Part shown: positions 1-7,416 of the stretch, piece by piece
Layout: each line of letters begins with the position of its first letter
How positions within the stretch are numbered: the stretch's first letter is position 1
Assembly (NCBI GenBank): GCA_016790435.1
Contig: JAEUPE010000003.1
Coordinates: 1-38,158, forward strand
DNA from: Rubrivivax sp.
Lineage (GTDB): Bacteria > Pseudomonadota > Gammaproteobacteria > Burkholderiales > Burkholderiaceae_C
DNA length: 38,158 bases
Direction of reading: 5' to 3'
Made by a program: the position numbers and the translations under genes
Notes under the pieces: model-generated
What the model was told of the DNA's origin: nothing
The model's database searches: none
What the model saw: the letters and a program-made list of their open reading frames with translations, nothing else

Positions 1-294
1 GAAGACCAGCAGGTGATAGGCGGCGATACCCCATCCCACGCCGGCCAGCGGCAGTGCGTAGCGCGCGCTGCGCGCGTCCGACGCGAACAGGCCCATGCCG
101 AGCACCAGCACCAGCGGGAACATCGCGATGCGCTGGTACCAGCACAGCACGCAGGGTGTCTTGCCCATCACCTCGCCCAGAAACAACGCGCCGGCCGTGG
201 CCAGCAACGCCAGCAGCCAAGCCAGGAACAGCGGCGCCCAGAACGTGGCGTTCCGGCCCTTGCCGTCCTGCGCGGCCGCGCGTTCCTCGCTCAT
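1..294 (-). CDS. DsbB/BdbC-like disulfide bond formation membrane protein (C-terminus off window)
   Basis: Inner-membrane thiol oxidase of the DsbB family, which passes electrons from DsbA-type periplasmic oxidases to quinones. The start is the ATG at 294 and the visible part covers 98 codons before the window edge. It shows a charged N-terminus, a first membrane segment around residues 17-38, then the loop CVLCWYQR, which matches the CxxC-W-YQR signature of DsbB, and a second membrane segment. The start codon overlaps the stop of the small secreted ORF upstream, so it is probably translated as the last visible gene of the cad operon. Its presence there suggests periplasmic thiol maintenance under metal stress (inference). 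The second Cys pair lies outside the window and cannot be checked. Confidence 0.8.
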   Translation of the reverse strand, partial: MSEERAAAQDGKGRNATFWAPLFLAWLLALLATAGALFLGEVMGKTPCVLCWYQRIAMFPLVLVLGMGLFASDARSARYALPLAGVGWGIAAYHLLVF

Positions 295-437
295 CGTGCC
301 AGCGGCGCGAAGCCGGGCGCCCAGGCGCAGTCGACCGTCACCTGCGCATGGACCGCCGATGCCACGCCAGCGGCCAGCAGCGCAGCGCGGCAGCGGGACA
401 ACACACGCTTCGGAACTGGGAAGCTCATCCTCGTCAT
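291..437 (-). CDS. small secreted protein of unknown function in the cad operon
   Basis: A 48-residue product with a clear Sec signal: a basic start (MTRMSFPVPKRV), a hydrophobic stretch and a VHA-Q cleavage site near residue 32. This leaves a mature tail of only about 17 residues containing one Cys. Its stop overlaps the dsbB-like start, and its start lies 35 bases after lspA, so it sits between two real genes with coupled translation. I chose the upstream ATG at 437 because GGACGAGA precedes it at plausible distance. The ATG at 428 is the alternative. It could be a short metal-binding peptide or the surviving N-terminus of a larger periplasmic protein. I do not recognise the family. Confidence 0.45.
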   Translation of the reverse strand: MTRMSFPVPKRVLSRCRAALLAAGVASAVHAQVTVDCAWAPGFAPLAR

Positions 438-472
438 TCTCGTCCGGAGTTCCCTGATTGGCGCTTCCGGAT

Positions 473-1024
473 TCACGTCGTGCCCCCTCGCTCGGCCCCG
501 CGCGCGCCAGTTCCGGGCCCGAAGGAGGCCAGCACGAGCAGCGCCGCGCTTCCGACAATGAAGATGTCCGCCAAATTGAAGGCGGGCCAGTGCATGTCTC
601 GCCAATGCAGGTCGAGGTAGTCGACCACGGCGCCGATGCGCAGCCGGTCCGCGACGTTGCCGAGCGCACCCCCGATCAGGCCGACATACGCCGTCGTTTC
701 GAGTCGGCTGCGAACGCCGCGCCACAGCAGCACGGCGAGCGCCACGCTGACGGCCATGCCGACCGCGGTGAGGAAGTTGCGCTGCCAGCCACCGGCGTCG
801 GCCAGGAACGAGAACGAGGCACCGGGGTTCAGGACATGGACCAGATTGAACCAGGCGGTGACGGTGACGCTTTCGCCCTGGGGCAGCTTCGCGGCCACGA
901 TCCACTTCACGCCCTGGTCCAGCACCAGAATCAATGCGGCAACACCCATCAGCAGCCACGAGCGGCCGCGTGAGGCCACAGCCTCAGGGCGCGGTTCCGC
1001 GAGTCCGGCGGGTGCAGGGATCAT
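473..1024 (-). CDS. lspA: signal peptidase II (prolipoprotein signal peptidase), metal-operon copy
   Basis: Inner-membrane aspartyl protease that removes signal peptides from lipidated prolipoproteins. The 183-residue protein has the family blocks in order: DQGVKW in the first membrane segment, NPGASFSF, then GNVADRLRIGAVVDYLD and FNLADIFI. The two catalytic aspartates are those of GNVADR and FNLAD. The start ATG overlaps the stop of the DUF3703 gene by four bases (ATGA). A dedicated lspA inside a Cd/Pb ATPase operon is the arrangement known from pbr operons, where PbrC is an LspA homologue. It is therefore probably an accessory copy and not the housekeeping gene. The hydrophilic C-terminus (GARGAERGGTT) is not conserved in the family. 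Confidence 0.93.
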   Translation of the reverse strand: MIPAPAGLAEPRPEAVASRGRSWLLMGVAALILVLDQGVKWIVAAKLPQGESVTVTAWFNLVHVLNPGASFSFLADAGGWQRNFLTAVGMAVSVALAVLLWRGVRSRLETTAYVGLIGGALGNVADRLRIGAVVDYLDLHWRDMHWPAFNLADIFIVGSAALLVLASFGPGTGARGAERGGTT

Positions 1025-1380
1025 CGATCGCGGTCCTCGATCAGCCGCTCGAGTTCGGGCGGGATCGCCATCGGCTCGAACGCGCTGACGTTCGCGCCGC
1101 CCGTGTTGCCCACCGGCAAACGTCCGGCCAGGTGGCCGAGCGGGACCAGCGCGATGCGCATCAACTGGCCCGCCACTTCGCGCCGGTCGCGTGCGTTCCA
1201 GCCGGCCCGAAGCATCTGCCAGTGCACCCGGATGTGCGGGACGAAGTCGAGTTGCCCCAGCACATGCGCGCGCTCGAGGGCGGCGAACGCGCGCCTGGCG
1301 TCGCCTGCGGCCCGGTGCCGGGCGGCCTCGGCCATCGCGGCCTCGAAGGCCTCGATCCGCCGTGTTCTTGTCTTCGCCAT
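1021..1380 (-). CDS. DUF3703 family protein
   Basis: A 119-residue soluble, Arg/Ala-rich protein with no signal peptide or membrane segment, matching the DUF3703 family as I recognise it (AFAALERAHVLGQ, HIRVHWQMLRAGW, GHLAGRLPVGNTGG). The family is common beside metal-resistance ATPases and has no established function. The ATG at 1380 shares one base with the stop of the P-type ATPase gene (TGATG), and its own stop overlaps lspA, so it is the second gene of a tightly coupled operon. The conserved HxxWH-like region could bind metal, but that is a guess. Coding assignment is strong and function is unknown. Confidence 0.85.
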   Translation of the reverse strand: MAKTRTRRIEAFEAAMAEAARHRAAGDARRAFAALERAHVLGQLDFVPHIRVHWQMLRAGWNARDRREVAGQLMRIALVPLGHLAGRLPVGNTGGANVSAFEPMAIPPELERLIEDRDR

Positions 1381-3641
1381 CACTTGCCCTCGCCTTTCCT
1401 CAGCAGCCTGAGGCCGTTCAGCACCACCAGCAGGCTCGCGCCCATGTCGGCAAACACCGCCATCCACATCGAGGCGTTGCCGAACACTGCCAGCACCAGG
1501 AACACCGCCTTGATGCCGAGCGCCAGCGTGATGTTCTGCCACAGCACCGCGTGCGTGGACCGCGACAGCCACACGGTCTCGGCAATGCGGCGCAGGTCGT
1601 CGTTCATCACCACCACGTCGGCCGCTTCCATCGCGGTGTCGGTGCCGGCGGCGCCCATCGCCACGCCGATGTCGGCTTGCGCCAGCGCCGGCGCATCGTT
1701 GATGCCGTCGCCAGTCATCGCGGTCAGGCCATGTCTTGCCTGCAGTGCCTTGATCGCTTCGAGCTTGTCCTCGGGCAACAGGTTCCCGCGCGCTTCGTCG
1801 ATGCCGGCCTCGTGCGCAATGGCCGTGGCCGTGGCCTGGTTGTCGCCGGTCAGCATCACCGGCGTGATGCCCAGGGCCTTCAGCGATGCCACCGCTTCGC
1901 GCGACGACGGCTTGATCGAGTCGGCGACGGCGAACAAGGCGGTGGGGCCCGCATCCGAAGCCAGCAGGCTGACGGTGCGGCCCGCTTCCTCGTGTGTGCG
2001 CAAGGTTGCCTCGAGGGCCGGCGAGCACTGGCCACGTTCCTCGATCAGCCGGTGGTTGCCAAGCACGTAGACCGTGCCGCCGATGTCGGCCTGCACACCG
2101 CGACCGGCGATGGCCTTGAAGTCCTTCGCCTCGACGCTGTTGGGCGCCAAGCCGGCGGCGATGGCACGCGAGACCGGATGGTCGGAGTGCCCCGCCAGCG
2201 CGGCGGCGATGTGCTCGGCGGCAGCAGCGTCGGTCCCCGGACCGAGCGCCTCCCAGGCCACCAGCTTGGGCTTGCCCTCGGTGATGGTGCCGGTCTTGTC
2301 CAGCGCGATGGCCTTGAGCTTGCGCGCCTCTTCCAGATAGATGCCACCCTTGATCAAGATGCCGCGGCGCGCCGCGGCTGCCAGACCGCTGACGATCGTC
2401 ACCGGGGTCGAGATGACCAGCGCGCACGGGCAGGCGATGACCAGCAGGACCAGCGCCTTGTAGACCGCCTGCATCCAGGTCCATTCGAACAGCCAGGGGC
2501 CGAGCAGTGCCACGCCCAGCGCGATGACGAAGACCGCCGGCGTGTAGATGGCGGCGAAGCGATCGACGAAGCCCTGCGTGGGCGCCCGCGTACCCTGCGC
2601 TTGCTCGACCGCGTGGATGATGCGCGCGAGCGTCGAATTCGACGCCAGTGCGTTGACCTCGAACTCGAAGCTGCCGGTCTCGTTGATCGTGCCTGCGAAC
2701 ACCGGGTCGCCGACCGCCTTGTCCACTGGGATGCTCTCGCCCGTCACCGGCGCCTGATTGATGCTGGTGCTGCCGGCGGACAGCACGCCGTCCATCGGCA
2801 CGCGCTCGCCGGGCCGGACTCGCACGATGGCACCGAGCACCACGGAAGCGACCGGCAGGGTCGCCCAGCTGCCGTCGGCCTGCCGCACCGACGCTTCCTC
2901 GGGCGCCATCGCGAGCAGGCCCTTGATCGCGTTGCGGGCCCGATCGACCGCACGCGCCTCGATCGCTTCCGCGATGGCGTACAACGCCATCACCATGGCC
3001 GCCTCGGGCCACTGGCCGATCACGAACGCGCCCGTGACAGCCACGGTCATCAGCGCGTTGATGTTCAGCCGCCCGTGGCGCAGCGCCGTCAGCCCCTTCC
3101 TGTAGACGTCAAAGCCGGCCAGCCAGATGGCTGCGGCCGCCACGGCGAGTCCCGCGGCTTTCCAGACCTGCATGTCCGGGGCGAAGAAGCCGAGCACCTC
3201 TGCACCGATGGCCAACAGCAGCGCGCCAACGAGCCGCGACGCGCCTTCCGATCCGGCGCCGTGATCATGGCCCTCTGTGCCCGCCGGCGCGGCGCTGATC
3301 GAGTCGCCGCTCTTGTCCGGCAGCGGCTGCGGGTCGAAGCCGGCCTTGCGGATGGCGGCAACGGCCTCTTCGACGGAAGCAGCCGGCGCATCGATGGCCA
3401 GCGTGCGCTGACCGAGCTGAAAGTTCATCGCGCGGATGCCGGCGACGAGCTCGACCGCGCGCCTGATCTCCGACTCCTCGCTGGCGCAGTCCATCGTCGG
3501 CACGCGGAACCGCGCCAGGCCGGCGGGTGCGCCGGGGTTCTCTGAGACCGGCGCGGCGCCGACGCTGCCGTGAGCGGCGCAGCAGGCGTCGGCAGACTCA
3601 CCGGCGGCAGCGGGAGAAGCGTGTGCGGACGTGGTGCTCAC
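1380..3641 (-). CDS. cadA: P1B-type ATPase exporting Cd/Pb/Zn
   Basis: Cytoplasmic-membrane ATPase exporting soft divalent cations (ZntA/CadA/PbrA class). Visible in order: a Cys/His-bearing N-terminus (ACCAAHG), one heavy-metal-associated domain with MDCASEE, a short His patch (GHDHG), TGES in the actuator, the CPC translocation motif in IACPCAL, the phosphorylation site DKTGTITEG, an HP motif (HSDHPVSRA) and the hinge [11 protein letters not shown]. About 753 residues, normal for the class. Start choice: the -10 of the divergent MerR-type promoter (3670-3675) overlaps the longest ATG at 3671 and puts transcription start near the ATG at 3662. I therefore prefer the GTG at 3641, which has AAGGAA nine bases upstream. 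The ATG at 3662 remains possible as a leaderless start. It leads the operon DUF3703-lspA-peptide-dsbB. Confidence 0.93.
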   Translation of the reverse strand: MSTTSAHASPAAAGESADACCAAHGSVGAAPVSENPGAPAGLARFRVPTMDCASEESEIRRAVELVAGIRAMNFQLGQRTLAIDAPAASVEEAVAAIRKAGFDPQPLPDKSGDSISAAPAGTEGHDHGAGSEGASRLVGALLLAIGAEVLGFFAPDMQVWKAAGLAVAAAAIWLAGFDVYRKGLTALRHGRLNINALMTVAVTGAFVIGQWPEAAMVMALYAIAEAIEARAVDRARNAIKGLLAMAPEEASVRQADGSWATLPVASVVLGAIVRVRPGERVPMDGVLSAGSTSINQAPVTGESIPVDKAVGDPVFAGTINETGSFEFEVNALASNSTLARIIHAVEQAQGTRAPTQGFVDRFAAIYTPAVFVIALGVALLGPWLFEWTWMQAVYKALVLLVIACPCALVISTPVTIVSGLAAAARRGILIKGGIYLEEARKLKAIALDKTGTITEGKPKLVAWEALGPGTDAAAAEHIAAALAGHSDHPVSRAIAAGLAPNSVEAKDFKAIAGRGVQADIGGTVYVLGNHRLIEERGQCSPALEATLRTHEEAGRTVSLLASDAGPTALFAVADSIKPSSREAVASLKALGITPVMLTGDNQATATAIAHEAGIDEARGNLLPEDKLEAIKALQARHGLTAMTGDGINDAPALAQADIGVAMGAAGTDTAMEAADVVVMNDDLRRIAETVWLSRSTHAVLWQNITLALGIKAVFLVLAVFGNASMWMAVFADMGASLLVVLNGLRLLRKGEGK

Positions 3642-3669
3642 GGGTGTGGTTCCTTGGCTCATGGCGGCC

Positions 3670-3700
3670 ATTGGAAACCCTGAAGCCGCTGTAGAGTCAA
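3670..3700 (-). promoter_or_regulatory. CadR/PbrR-type promoter-operator of the cadA operon
   Basis: On the minus strand TTGACT (3700-3695) and TCCAAT (3675-3670) are separated by exactly 19 bases. This over-long spacer is typical of MerR-family activated promoters. The spacer holds an imperfect dyad, ACTCTACAG-N3-CTTCAGGGT, closely resembling the known pbrA/cadA operators. It lies between the divergent ATPase and CadR genes, so it should serve as the activated promoter of the ATPase operon. Confidence 0.85.
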
Positions 3701-3727
3701 GGCTCGAGGTCCAACACGGGGAAGACC

Positions 3728-4171
3728 ATGCGCATCGGTGACCTGGCCGAATCGACCGGCACGGCGGTCGAGACGATCCGCTTCTACGAGCGCGAGGGCC
3801 TGATCCCCGCGGCCCAGCGTGCCGACAACAACTACCGCATGTACACGGCCGCCCACGCGGAGCGGCTGGCGTTCATCCGCCACTGCCGCAACCTGGACAT
3901 GACGCTGGACGAGATCCGCACGCTGTTGCGGCTGCGCGACGCGCCCGCGCAGGATTGCGGCGAGGTCAACGAGCTGCTCGACGAGCACATCGGGCACGTC
4001 AGCCACCGCATTTACGAGCTGCGCACGCTGCAGAAGGATCTGAAAGCGCTGCGCGCGAGGTGCGGCACGCCGCACACGCTCGAGCAGTGCGGCATCTTGA
4101 ACGAGCTCGACACCGCGGCCGCCCAGTCGACCCCGGGGCCACCGCACCGCCACATCCGCGGTACGCATTGA
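3728..4171 (+). CDS. cadR: MerR-family Cd/Pb-responsive regulator (CadR/PbrR type)
   Basis: Metal-sensing activator of the divergent ATPase operon. The 147-residue protein has the MerR winged helix at residues 1-70 ([20 protein letters not shown]), a dimerisation helix, and cysteines at positions 77, 112 and 121. These occupy the Cd/Pb-binding positions of CadR and PbrR. The tail is His-bearing ([10 protein letters not shown]), as in CadR of pseudomonads. The extra Cys near position 14 found in some PbrR proteins is a Thr here, which favours the CadR label over PbrR, although metal specificity cannot be decided from sequence alone. GGGGAAG lies four bases before the ATG, inside the shared intergenic promoter region. 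Confidence 0.92.
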   Translation: MRIGDLAESTGTAVETIRFYEREGLIPAAQRADNNYRMYTAAHAERLAFIRHCRNLDMTLDEIRTLLRLRDAPAQDCGEVNELLDEHIGHVSHRIYELRTLQKDLKALRARCGTPHTLEQCGILNELDTAAAQSTPGPPHRHIRGTH

Positions 4172-4219
4172 GCCCCGCCGCCGCCAGCACGGTTCAATCA
4201 CGGCGAAGAACTGCTACTC

Positions 4220-4432
4220 GTGAACACGATCGTCGTCGAGTCCACGCTGACCTGCCCGAAGTGCGGCCACGTGATGCAAGAGACCATGCCCGTCGACGCC
4301 TGCCAGTACTTCCACGAATGCGAAGGCTGCAAGACGCTGTTGAGGCCGTTGCCTGGCGACTGCGGCGTCTTCTGCTCCTACGGCTCGGTGAAGTGTCCTC
4401 CGGTGCAGGCAAGGAGCTCGTGCTGCAGTTGA
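4220..4432 (+). CDS. small GDCCVxC-type Cys-rich protein with GDCG variant
   Basis: A 70-residue cytoplasmic protein with paired cysteines: CPKCGH near residue 12, CEGCKTLL near 34, then [11 protein letters not shown] and a CC near the end. It fits the GDCCVxC domain (seleno)protein family found beside mercury and other metal genes, where the GDC[C/U]VFCSYG loop is the probable redox or metal site. In this copy the second Cys of GDCC is Gly (GGC codon), so the usual vicinal pair is missing. It starts at GTG 4220 with GAAGAA upstream, about 50 bases after cadR in the same direction, so it may share the cadR transcript. Function in the family is not established. Confidence 0.75.
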   Translation: MNTIVVESTLTCPKCGHVMQETMPVDACQYFHECEGCKTLLRPLPGDCGVFCSYGSVKCPPVQARSSCCS

Positions 4433-4467
4433 CCGCCTGGCGGACGCGTTCCCGGCAGAATGGGACG

Positions 4468-4788
4468 ATGAGGACGTTCCTGCTGTTCGTCGCCACGGCC
4501 GTGGCCGAGATCATGGGCTGCTATCTACCCTACCTGTGGCTCAAGCAGGGGCGCTCGATCTGGCTTCTTGTGCCCGCTGCCCTCAGCTTGGCGCTTTTCG
4601 CGTGGTTGCTGACCTTGCATGCCACCGCCGCGGGGCGCGTCTACGCGGCCTACGGCGGGGTCTACATCGGCGTGGCGCTCGCGTGGCTGTGGGCCGTCGA
4701 CCAGGTGCGTCCGACACCCTGGGACCTGGCGGGCGCGGCCGTGGCGCTGCTCGGCATGGGCATCATCATGTTCCAGCCGGCGCGGTAA
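4468..4788 (+). CDS. ynfA: YnfA/UPF0060 family small inner-membrane protein
   Basis: A 106-residue protein with four predicted membrane helices and the family pattern: [20 protein letters not shown] at the N-terminus, [18 protein letters not shown] in the middle, and a final helix ending MFQPAR. YnfA proteins resemble small multidrug resistance exporters. They are frequent in metal and antiseptic resistance clusters, but the physiological substrate is uncertain. The length is normal and the start ATG gives the standard MRTFLLF beginning. It lies 35 bases downstream of the GDCC-type gene in the same direction. No promoter of its own is evident, so cotranscription with cadR is possible. Confidence 0.92.
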   Translation: MRTFLLFVATAVAEIMGCYLPYLWLKQGRSIWLLVPAALSLALFAWLLTLHATAAGRVYAAYGGVYIGVALAWLWAVDQVRPTPWDLAGAAVALLGMGIIMFQPAR

Positions 4789-4832
4789 GGCGCCCTCGGC
4801 CACAGCAGTTCGAACACCAACGAGTCCACTGC

Positions 4833-6212
4833 CTGAGCTACGTCCGCCTGACTCCGACGCTGCTCGCCCTGGCGGCGCTGACCTGCTCGGCGCAAGCGGC
4901 GCCCACGCCGGTGAGTCGATCCGAGCAACCATTCAGCGACGATCCGCTCGGCAAGGCGGTTGTGATCAGCGGCAGCTGGGAATACAGCGACGAGCGCCGC
5001 AACAACTTCACCCTCGACGGTGCAAGCGCGCGCAGTCACCGCGTGCGCGAACACGAAGTCAAGCTCGATGTGCGCACTCGGTGGGCGGCCGACACAAGCA
5101 CCTTCGTGCAGGTGACCGGCCTGGACGAAACTCGATCTGGGGAGGCGGACAACAAGCGGGTCGCGCAAGTGCTCGAGCGCGGCCAGATGTGGATTCACCA
5201 AGACCACGTCGCCGGAACACGCTGGTCGCTGCAGGCTGGCCGTGTCAAGCTGCTTGATCAACGGGCCTGGTGGTGGGAAGAGGAAGTCGATACCCTCCGC
5301 GCACGCCATGACAGCGGGACTTGGCGGCTCGACGCAGGCATCGCGCGCGAACTGCTGCGCAAGTCATCCGCCGACAGGGGCGTACAACCCGATGCGCGCG
5401 GCGTCACTCGCTTCTTCGGCCAGGCGACCTGGCCCTGGGCGCCGCGCCATGCGCTTGACGTCTTCTGGCTGGTGCAGCACGACAGATCGCCGCGCCCCGC
5501 GGTCGGCGCCGTGTTCCGCGACGAAGACGACACCGACCCAAGCGACCTGCGCGCGCGCTGGGTGGGCTTGCGTGCCCTTGGCGAGTGGCGCGTCGAGAAC
5601 GGAGCGCGCCTGGCCTACTGGGCCGACGCCGCATGGCTGTCGGGCCGCGAACACGTCAGCGCATTCGATGCGCAGGCCGACGGCACGTTCAGGGCCGTCG
5701 GCGCGAGCGAGCGCCGTGTGCACGGCAACGCTTTCGATATCGGCGCCACCGCCAGCTTGGCTCTACTGCTGCGGCCCTCGTTGACCGTGGGCTACGCGCA
5801 CGGCTCGCCGCGCTTTCGCCAAACCGGCCTGCAGGAGAACAAGACGCGCTTCGCAAGCGGGAAGCGCTGGCAGCGTTACGGAGAGCTGGTGCAGCCCGAA
5901 CTGTCGAACCTGTCGGTGGCCAGCGTGGGCACCGGTGTGCGAGTTCTCGCGGACAGTTCGATCGAGCTGATGCTGCACTGCCTGCGACAGGTGCGCGCCA
6001 GCGATCACGTCCCCGGCTCGCGCCTTTCCGCCAAACCCCAGGGCACCAGTCGCCACCTTGGACGAGAGGTGAACCTGTTGGTTGCGTTGCGCGAGCACAG
6101 CCGCATCGAGTTCAGCTTCGAGGCCTCTCACTTCAAGCCCGGCACCGCGTTCGCGCCGGGTGAACGCCAAGCGGCGCGCGTCTTCGAGTTTGGCGTCTCC
6201 TTCCGCTTCTGA
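4833..6212 (+). CDS. outer-membrane alginate-export-like porin, no canonical start codon
   Basis: A beta-barrel porin-like protein of about 459 residues resembling the alginate-export (AlgE-like) family. It has a signal-peptide-like hydrophobic stretch ending in CSAQAA, then alternating amphipathic strands rich in W, R and D (WSLQAGRVKLLDQRAWWWEEE, RARWVGLRALGEWRV), and a C-terminal strand ending in Phe (FEFGVSFRF), the barrel-assembly signal. No ATG, GTG or TTG in this frame can start the signal peptide. The best candidates are CTG at 4833 or 4848, so either a rare CTG start is used, the start was lost, or there is a sequence error. It begins about 45 bases after ynfA. The family exports or imports small anionic compounds; the substrate here is unknown. 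Confidence 0.7.
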   Translation: MSYVRLTPTLLALAALTCSAQAAPTPVSRSEQPFSDDPLGKAVVISGSWEYSDERRNNFTLDGASARSHRVREHEVKLDVRTRWAADTSTFVQVTGLDETRSGEADNKRVAQVLERGQMWIHQDHVAGTRWSLQAGRVKLLDQRAWWWEEEVDTLRARHDSGTWRLDAGIARELLRKSSADRGVQPDARGVTRFFGQATWPWAPRHALDVFWLVQHDRSPRPAVGAVFRDEDDTDPSDLRARWVGLRALGEWRVENGARLAYWADAAWLSGREHVSAFDAQADGTFRAVGASERRVHGNAFDIGATASLALLLRPSLTVGYAHGSPRFRQTGLQENKTRFASGKRWQRYGELVQPELSNLSVASVGTGVRVLADSSIELMLHCLRQVRASDHVPGSRLSAKPQGTSRHLGREVNLLVALREHSRIEFSFEASHFKPGTAFAPGERQAARVFEFGVSFRF

Positions 6213-6258
6213 CGAGAGGGACCACGCAACCCAAGCGAGTGCGAGACGTGCGGCTTGT

Positions 6259-6620
6259 TCACGGCCAGAAAACGGCCAACCACGCTGCGGCCGCCAAGGC
6301 CAGGCCGATCGCCACAGCAGCGCTCCCAAGGTCCTTCGCGCGGCCGAGCAACGGGTGAATCTCGCAGGACACGGCGTCGGCCAATGACTCAATGGCGGAG
6401 TTCAGGAGCTCTACCAGCCAGACTTGAACAACGCTGGCGACGAGCAACAAGCCCTGCCATCGATCCGGTGCCCATGCGAGTGCAAACAGGATCAGCGGAA
6501 CACCGACCACGACCTCCTGCCGAAACGCGGCTTCGACTCGCCAAGCTGCAACCAAGCCGCGCGCAGAGTAGCCGCAGGCGCGCCAGATGCGACCCAGGCC
6601 CCCCCCGCGCTCTTCAGCAT
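6259..6620 (-). CDS. dgkA: diacylglycerol kinase, frameshifted at a poly-G tract
   Basis: Small inner-membrane kinase that recycles diacylglycerol to phosphatidic acid. The conserved core is present: AAWRVEAAFRQE, the membrane segments, VELLNSAIESL and GRAKDLGSAAV. The natural N-terminus (MLKSAGG then GLGRIWRACGYSARG) is split between two frames at a run of eight G (6599-6606 on this strand). With nine G the ATG at 6620 would read straight through to give about 120 residues, the family length. A TTG at 6555 could start a shortened protein that lacks the first amphipathic region. It is the last gene of the eptA-PAP2-dgkA operon, 40 bases after the PAP2 stop. DgkA removes the diacylglycerol released by EptA (established role). 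Confidence 0.75.
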
Positions 6621-6660
6621 TGCTGCCGGAGCCGTGGGCATCTCGGTGTCCGCGCCGTGG

Positions 6661-7416
6661 TCAAGCGAGCTTATCGTTTGCCGTCTCCAAACTAGAGGCC
6701 GCGGGCCTGGCTGCACTTCGCCACGATTGGACGAGGTGGAAGGACAGCGCCGCAACCGTCCAGCAAATCCAAGCCGTCCACAACGAGTGGCTCAGGTAGT
6801 GCGCACCGCGCATCATCTGTACCCACCCCAGGCCCAGGCCCACGGCCACGGTCGCGATCAACCACCGTCGGGCGGCCACCGGCGCACGTTCGCGCAGCGC
6901 GAACCAGCCGGTGAGGAACGCAAACGCCGTCGAAGCATGCCCCGAAGGGAAACATCCACCGGGGCCGCCGTCTCGCACACCCGGCATCCAATGTGGAACG
7001 TACTCGGCCAGGCCGGCACCGAACTCGACCAGGGACCAAGGGCAACTGGTCGCACTGGTTCGCTTGAGCAGAGGAATCAACGACACGCACAGCAGCGTTG
7101 TCGCCAGCCACCACACGCGCTCTCGGCGCAACAGCCCACGCACGAACGCCAAGGGCCGCCACAGGCCGAGCACCAGCACCCCGAACAGCGCCCAGGCCAG
7201 CGCGCGTGCGCCGCCGTGCAGGACACCACCCGTCAACCAGTGATCGCGCCACACGAAGCCCTGCGCACTGCCGTACAGGCGAGCCAGAGGCAGGTCGAGC
7301 CCACCGATCTCCCACGCCGCCAGCAACACGAGGCCCGCGCAGATCGTCGCTGCATCGCGCAGCGCAGTACTGCGCGCCTGCCGCGAGACTGCCGGCAGTG
7401 GCATGGGAGCCGTCAT
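6661..7416 (-). CDS. PAP2-family membrane phosphatase
   Basis: A 251-residue multi-pass membrane lipid phosphatase of the PAP2 superfamily. It has about six membrane helices and the three PAP2 blocks: KRTSATSCPW (block 1, with Cys instead of the usual Arg before Pro), GCFPSGHAS (block 2), and RGAHYLSHSLW (block 3, the catalytic His). The HYLSHxLW version of block 3 is typical of PAP2 enzymes encoded with phosphoethanolamine transferases. The ATG at 7416 shares one base with the eptA stop (TGATG), showing coupled translation. It probably dephosphorylates lipid A or a phospholipid intermediate in the same modification pathway. The exact substrate cannot be read from sequence. Confidence 0.85.
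   Translation of the reverse strand: MTAPMPLPAVSRQARSTALRDAATICAGLVLLAAWEIGGLDLPLARLYGSAQGFVWRDHWLTGGVLHGGARALAWALFGVLVLGLWRPLAFVRGLLRRERVWWLATTLLCVSLIPLLKRTSATSCPWSLVEFGAGLAEYVPHWMPGVRDGGPGGCFPSGHASTAFAFLTGWFALRERAPVAARRWLIATVAVGLGLGWVQMMRGAHYLSHSLWTAWICWTVAALSFHLVQSWRSAARPAASSLETANDKLA

Noticed and set aside
1021-3012. A 663-codon minus-strand frame inside the cadmium ATPase gene that ends with the DUF3703 protein.
   Set aside because: Only the last 119 codons are the DUF3703 gene. The upstream part is an out-of-frame shadow of the ATPase.
3955-4788. A longer frame containing the YnfA protein with about 170 extra N-terminal residues.
   Set aside because: It overlaps cadR and the GDCC-type gene in a different frame. 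The YnfA family starts at MRTFLLF and the extension has no resemblance to anything.
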